From Ignavibacteria bacterium (lineage in GTDB: Bacteria; Bacteroidota; Ignavibacteria; Tepidaquicellales; OLB5): a stretch of DNA of 8,555 nucleotides. The first letter of the stretch is position 1; each line of letters begins with the position of its first letter. The DNA is taken from the NCBI GenBank assembly GCA_030835005.1, contig JAUQWT010000233.1, positions 1 through 8,555 on the forward strand, written 5' to 3'. The notes beneath the pieces are model-generated. The model was not told the DNA's origin. It was given only the letters and a program-made list of their open reading frames with translations, and did not search any database. This document shows positions 6,048 to 8,555 of this stretch, in pieces. The position numbers and the translations under genes were made by a program.

Positions 6048-6092
6048 ATTCTTCGTCCTGCTTCGACATGCTGTCTCAGCAGGACTCAGAAT
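6048..6092 (-). repeat. Hairpin repeat copy C, long three-stem form behind the SPFH stop codon
   Basis: Three nested perfect inverted repeats share one axis. ATTCT (6048-6052) pairs with AGAAT (6088-6092), GTCCTGCT (6055-6062) with AGCAGGAC (6078-6085), and GACA (6065-6068) with TGTC (6072-6075), around a 3-base loop. The stems are separated on both sides by the dinucleotide TC, which reads GA opposite GA on the operon mRNA. That gives 17 base pairs plus two symmetric tandem G-A mismatches. The element starts 7 bases after the SPFH stop (6100-6102). No run of U follows it on the transcript, so it is more likely an intercistronic stabiliser, processing site or dispersed repeat than a terminator. 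Confidence 0.85.
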
Positions 6093-6099
6093 TTACAAA

Positions 6100-7107
6100 T
6101 TATAATTTAGAAAGCAGGTCTTTTTTCTTTGTATCAAATTCTTCCTGCGTCAATGCACCTGCATCTTTCAGCTTAGCAAGCTTTTCAATCGTTGCAAGTA
6201 CATCATCCTGTGATTGCTGTACAGGAGGAGCCTGCTGATTGTTTTGCTGCTGCTGCTGATTCTGGTTTGTCATGGAGCCCATCATCATATTAGCCATTGT
6301 CATTCCTGCGCCGAGTCCAACGCCAAGCCCTGCAGTTCCGCCGCCGCCTTCATTTTCTGCAGCTTTTTCCATAGCCTGCGCGGTTTTGAATTTCATATAC
6401 GCATCCAGATTTCCGATAGCGCCCATTGAGCTTCTTTCGTTGATCTTCTCCTGAACTTCATCCGGCGGCACTATGCCAACTATGATAAGATCGGTAAGCT
6501 CAATACCCATTGAGTTGAAGAAATCAGTTACTTCTGCTTTGATACCGCTTTCGATCTGCGGATAGAACTGGCCAAGTTCAAAAACTGTTTTCAGATTTTT
6601 GCCAAGAACTGTGTTTAACCTGGATACAATTGAATCCCTGAGATAATCTTCGATCTCGTTAGTAGTATATTTGCCCTGAGTACCGACTATTTCATTGATG
6701 AATAACTGCGGATCCTTTACGCGCATCGAAAATTTTCCGGATGCGCGGAGCTGAACAAAAGAAAGCTCGCTATCACGGAAATTTATCGGTGATTTGGTTC
6801 CCCATTTCAGATCTATGAATTTCTTCATAGAAACATAGTACACCTGTGCCTGGAACGGTGAATTGAATCCGAAAGGCAGTGAAAGCAGCTTGGTCAAGAA
6901 CGGAATATTAGCTGTAGTTAAAGTATGCCTTCCTGCACCGAAAACGTCAAGCGCTTTGCCGTCTTTATAAAAAACTGCAGCCTGGGTATCCTGCACAATA
7001 AGCTGGGCGCCCATTTTAATATCAGTTGAGCCTGCCTGTGGTTCACGGTGAACCATTTCGCGGCCTGATTCATCAAAAAACTGGATTATTTCTAAAGCGT
7101 TGCCCAT
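6100..7107 (-). CDS. SPFH-domain protein with C-terminal SHOCT domain (YdjI/'virion core protein' type)
   Basis: 335 residues, ATG at 7107, with GAGGG about 9 bases upstream on the mRNA. Residues about 25-225 form an SPFH/band-7 domain: LIVQDTQAAVFYKDGKALDV (36-55), GAGRHTL (57-63), the VYYVSMKKFIDLKWGTKSPI region (89-108), the SGKFSMRVKDP strand (123-133) and FFNSMGIELTDLIIVGIVPP (196-215). A coiled stretch follows, then a Gly-rich and Met-rich linker (254-278), a Gln-rich run (282-298) and a SHOCT helix pair (about 301-335, EKLAKLKDAGALTQEEFDTK). There is no N-terminal membrane helix, unlike flotillins or HflK/C, so it probably relies on partners for membrane contact. In B. subtilis the homologous YdjI works with the zinc-ribbon membrane proteins YdjG and YdjH; three such genes follow here. 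It is the first gene of the cluster and divergent from the permease. Family assignment is firm; the cellular role is inferred. Confidence 0.92.
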   Translation of the reverse strand: MGNALEIIQFFDESGREMVHREPQAGSTDIKMGAQLIVQDTQAAVFYKDGKALDVFGAGRHTLTTANIPFLTKLLSLPFGFNSPFQAQVYYVSMKKFIDLKWGTKSPINFRDSELSFVQLRASGKFSMRVKDPQLFINEIVGTQGKYTTNEIEDYLRDSIVSRLNTVLGKNLKTVFELGQFYPQIESGIKAEVTDFFNSMGIELTDLIIVGIVPPDEVQEKINERSSMGAIGNLDAYMKFKTAQAMEKAAENEGGGGTAGLGVGLGAGMTMANMMMGSMTNQNQQQQQNNQQAPPVQQSQDDVLATIEKLAKLKDAGALTQEEFDTKKKDLLSKL

Positions 7108-7143
7108 TTTAGATTTCCCTCTATATTAATTAAATTATTTTTG

Positions 7144-7174
7144 TAAAATTAATCATTTGCAGTATAAAATACAA
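7144..7174 (-). promoter_or_regulatory. Candidate promoter for the SPFH operon
   Basis: On the minus strand TTG (7174-7172) is followed after exactly 20 bases by TAATTTTA (7151-7144). This fits the Bacteroidetes TTG-N19-21-TAnnTTTG pattern except for the last base. It lies 37 bases upstream of the start at 7107. The spacer is AT-rich, so chance matches are likely. Confidence 0.28.
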
Positions 7175-7262
7175 TTATAGAACCTGCGATTTGGGCTTTT
7201 GTTTCAGGAAAAATTATCCCGTTTGTTTTGGAATGATGAAATTCCTTGATTTTGCAAACTTC

Positions 7263-7293
7263 TTTGTAATTTCAAACAAACATTGCTATTTTG
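7263..7293 (+). promoter_or_regulatory. Candidate promoter for the amino acid permease
   Basis: TTTG (7263-7266) is followed after 20 bases by TATTTTG (7287-7293), close to the Bacteroidetes pattern TTTG-N19-21-TAnnTTTG (one T short). It ends 27 bases before the permease ATG at 7321, leaving a plausible short leader. The rest of the 213-base divergent spacer (7108-7320) holds no gene, RNA motif or strong terminator that I can see. Confidence 0.35.
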
Positions 7294-7320
7294 CATAATT
7301 GCAAATAAACAGCTATTTAT

Positions 7321-8555
7321 ATGGATCGTAAGCACTCTCTAGTTCAGCGTCTGGGACTCTTTACTGCCATTACTATTGTAATAGGCTCCATGATCGGCTC
7401 CGGTATATTTAAGAAGTCGGCCTCAATGTCCGGGGAGCTTGGCGCGCCGGGAATTGTGCTTATCATATGGCTTGTTGCCGGACTGATAAGTCTGATAGGC
7501 GCACTGACCAATGCTGAAGTTGCGGGAATTCTTCCGCGGGCAGGCGGGCAGTATGTATATTTTCGTGAGATGTACGGCAACTTTACCGGATACCTTTACG
7601 GCTGGGCTATATTTGCAGTTATCCAAACCGGTTCAATTGCCGGAATAGCTTATGTGTTTTCGGGTTACATGGAGTATTTCTTTCCTGCGCCGCATCTATC
7701 GCCAGGGTGGGAAGCCTGGGGATTTTCGCTTAAATGGGGTGAACAGGTTTTGCTCGACTGCTATCCATTGAAAGATATAGGACTTAAACTCATGACGGTT
7801 ACTCTTATAATGTTTCTTTCAACCGTAAATTATTTCGGAGTTGTGTTTGGCGGAATTGTGCAGAATGTTTTCACGATCTTAAAAAATGTTGCAATAGCTT
7901 TCATAGTTGTCCTTGCCCTTACAATGGGCGCGGGTTCTGTAAGTAACTTTTCGCCTTTTGTTAACTCAGCATTCCAGTTTCCATCGGGCAGTCTGCTTGG
8001 CGGAATAGTCCTTGCCCTTAGCGGCGCTTTCTGGGCGTATGACGGCTGGAATAACATAACTTATTTAGGGGGAGAGGTAAAAGACGCACAGCGCAATATC
8101 CCCAAAGCAATGATTTTCGGAATGTCATTTGTAATAGTGGTTTACCTTTTGGTAAATCTGGCCTACTTCTATGTCCTTCCAGTTGATGTTATGAAGGATT
8201 CATCATTTCTTGCAGCTGATGTTATGAAACGTTCGGTGGGTGAGTGGGGCGGAGCGTTCGTTGCAATTGCAGTAATGGTCTCAACTTTCGGTACAACAAA
8301 CGGAACGATACTTGTTTCAGCAAGAGTATATTACGCAATGGCAAAAGATGGATTATTTTTCAGGAAGCTTGAAGATGTTCACCACAAATACAAAACTCCG
8401 GGCGCATCGCTTCTTGTGCAGGGTATCTGGGCTTCAGCAATTACCATGACGGGTTCATTTGACCAGCTAACTGATATGCTGATATTTGTTTCGTGGATAT
8501 TCTACGGCATGGGTGCTTATGGTGTGTTTGTTCTCCGCAAGAAAATGCCAAATGC
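7321..8555 (+). CDS. APC-superfamily amino acid permease (LAT/SteT-like), C-terminus beyond window
   Basis: The frame opens with ATG at 7321 and stays open for 411 codons to the window end; no stop is reached. LAT and related permeases usually have 12 helices and about 430-480 residues, so perhaps the last one or two helices are missing. Helix 1 carries GSMIGSGIF (22-30), the unwound substrate-binding segment typical of the APC fold. LPRAGGQYVYF (71-81) follows helix 2. ALSGAFWAYDGWNNITYLGG (232-251) is the helix 6 signature of the L-type amino acid transporter group, followed by EVKDAQRNIPKA (252-263). SARVYYAMAKDGLFF (333-347) lies after helix 8. It probably imports or exchanges neutral amino acids (the SteT homolog is a Ser/Thr exchanger); the actual substrate cannot be read from the sequence. 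It is divergent from the SPFH operon with a 213-base spacer. Confidence 0.92.
   Translation, partial: MDRKHSLVQRLGLFTAITIVIGSMIGSGIFKKSASMSGELGAPGIVLIIWLVAGLISLIGALTNAEVAGILPRAGGQYVYFREMYGNFTGYLYGWAIFAVIQTGSIAGIAYVFSGYMEYFFPAPHLSPGWEAWGFSLKWGEQVLLDCYPLKDIGLKLMTVTLIMFLSTVNYFGVVFGGIVQNVFTILKNVAIAFIVVLALTMGAGSVSNFSPFVNSAFQFPSGSLLGGIVLALSGAFWAYDGWNNITYLGGEVKDAQRNIPKAMIFGMSFVIVVYLLVNLAYFYVLPVDVMKDSSFLAADVMKRSVGEWGGAFVAIAVMVSTFGTTNGTILVSARVYYAMAKDGLFFRKLEDVHHKYKTPGASLLVQGIWASAITMTGSFDQLTDMLIFVSWIFYGMGAYGVFVLRKKMPN

Noticed and set aside
5124..6092. Hairpins in the operon gaps as intrinsic terminators
   Set aside because: None is followed by a U-run on the operon transcript, and the genes on both sides belong to one functional set.
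5124..6092. CRISPR-like array from the repeated hairpins
   Set aside because: There are only three copies with irregular spacing, differing length and mixed orientation, and no cas gene.
6044..6454. Several short + strand frames opposite the SPFH C-terminus
   Set aside because: They arise from the low-complexity Gly/Met/Gln region and repeat copy C read on the other strand; none has independent support.
2609..7107. Defence island or anti-phage system
   Set aside because: SPFH and zinc-ribbon proteins can occur near defence genes, but no nuclease, NTPase, toxin or mobile-element gene is present; the YdjGHI comparison explains the set better.
7344..8057. Minus-strand frames opposite the permease
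   Set aside because: They are antisense to clear APC-family motifs, and their Pro/Arg-rich products look like reverse translation noise.

Overview
The window looks like bacterial chromosome from a low-to-moderate GC member of the Bacteroidota/Ignavibacteriota group. This is inferred from AT-rich spacers, mostly weak Shine-Dalgarno sequences, candidate promoters resembling the Bacteroidetes TTG-N20-TAnnTTTG pattern, and the gene families present. No rRNA, tRNA, transposase, integrase or CRISPR array is visible, and no stretch longer than about 215 bases lacks a gene.

Left edge (1-1696): a TMEM175-type potassium channel gene runs off the left end on the minus strand. A divergent gene encodes a secreted 407-residue protein that I read as a strongly diverged member of the erythromycin esterase/ChaN-like fold. 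It converges, with a 7-base gap, on a minus-strand gene (1697-2566) for a PEP mutase/isocitrate lyase superfamily enzyme that keeps the metal and substrate residues but lacks the lyase KxCGH loop.

Centre (2609-7107): six minus-strand genes read leftward as a probable operon. First comes a soluble SPFH protein with a C-terminal SHOCT domain (YdjI/'virion core protein' type). Three paralogous zinc-ribbon proteins follow (266, 360 and 202 aa; two with paired C-terminal membrane helices). The last two genes encode a small three-helix membrane protein and a membrane-anchored protein with a BamE-like motif. The set recalls the Bacillus subtilis ydjGHI module, which anchors PspA at the membrane, but no PspA gene is in the window and there are three zinc-ribbon proteins. 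The likely role is a membrane-associated SPFH assembly (membrane stress or organisation); that is inference.

The two long intercistronic gaps of this operon carry three copies of a small hairpin repeat. Its stems vary while two symmetric GA/GA internal mismatches stay fixed. Two copies sit just after stop codons, oriented so that the operon mRNA carries the GA/GA form. The third lies in inverse orientation 6 bases before a start codon.

Right edge (7321-8555): a divergent gene for an APC-superfamily (LAT/SteT-like) amino acid permease runs off the right end. The 213-base spacer it shares with the SPFH gene holds candidate promoters for both directions.
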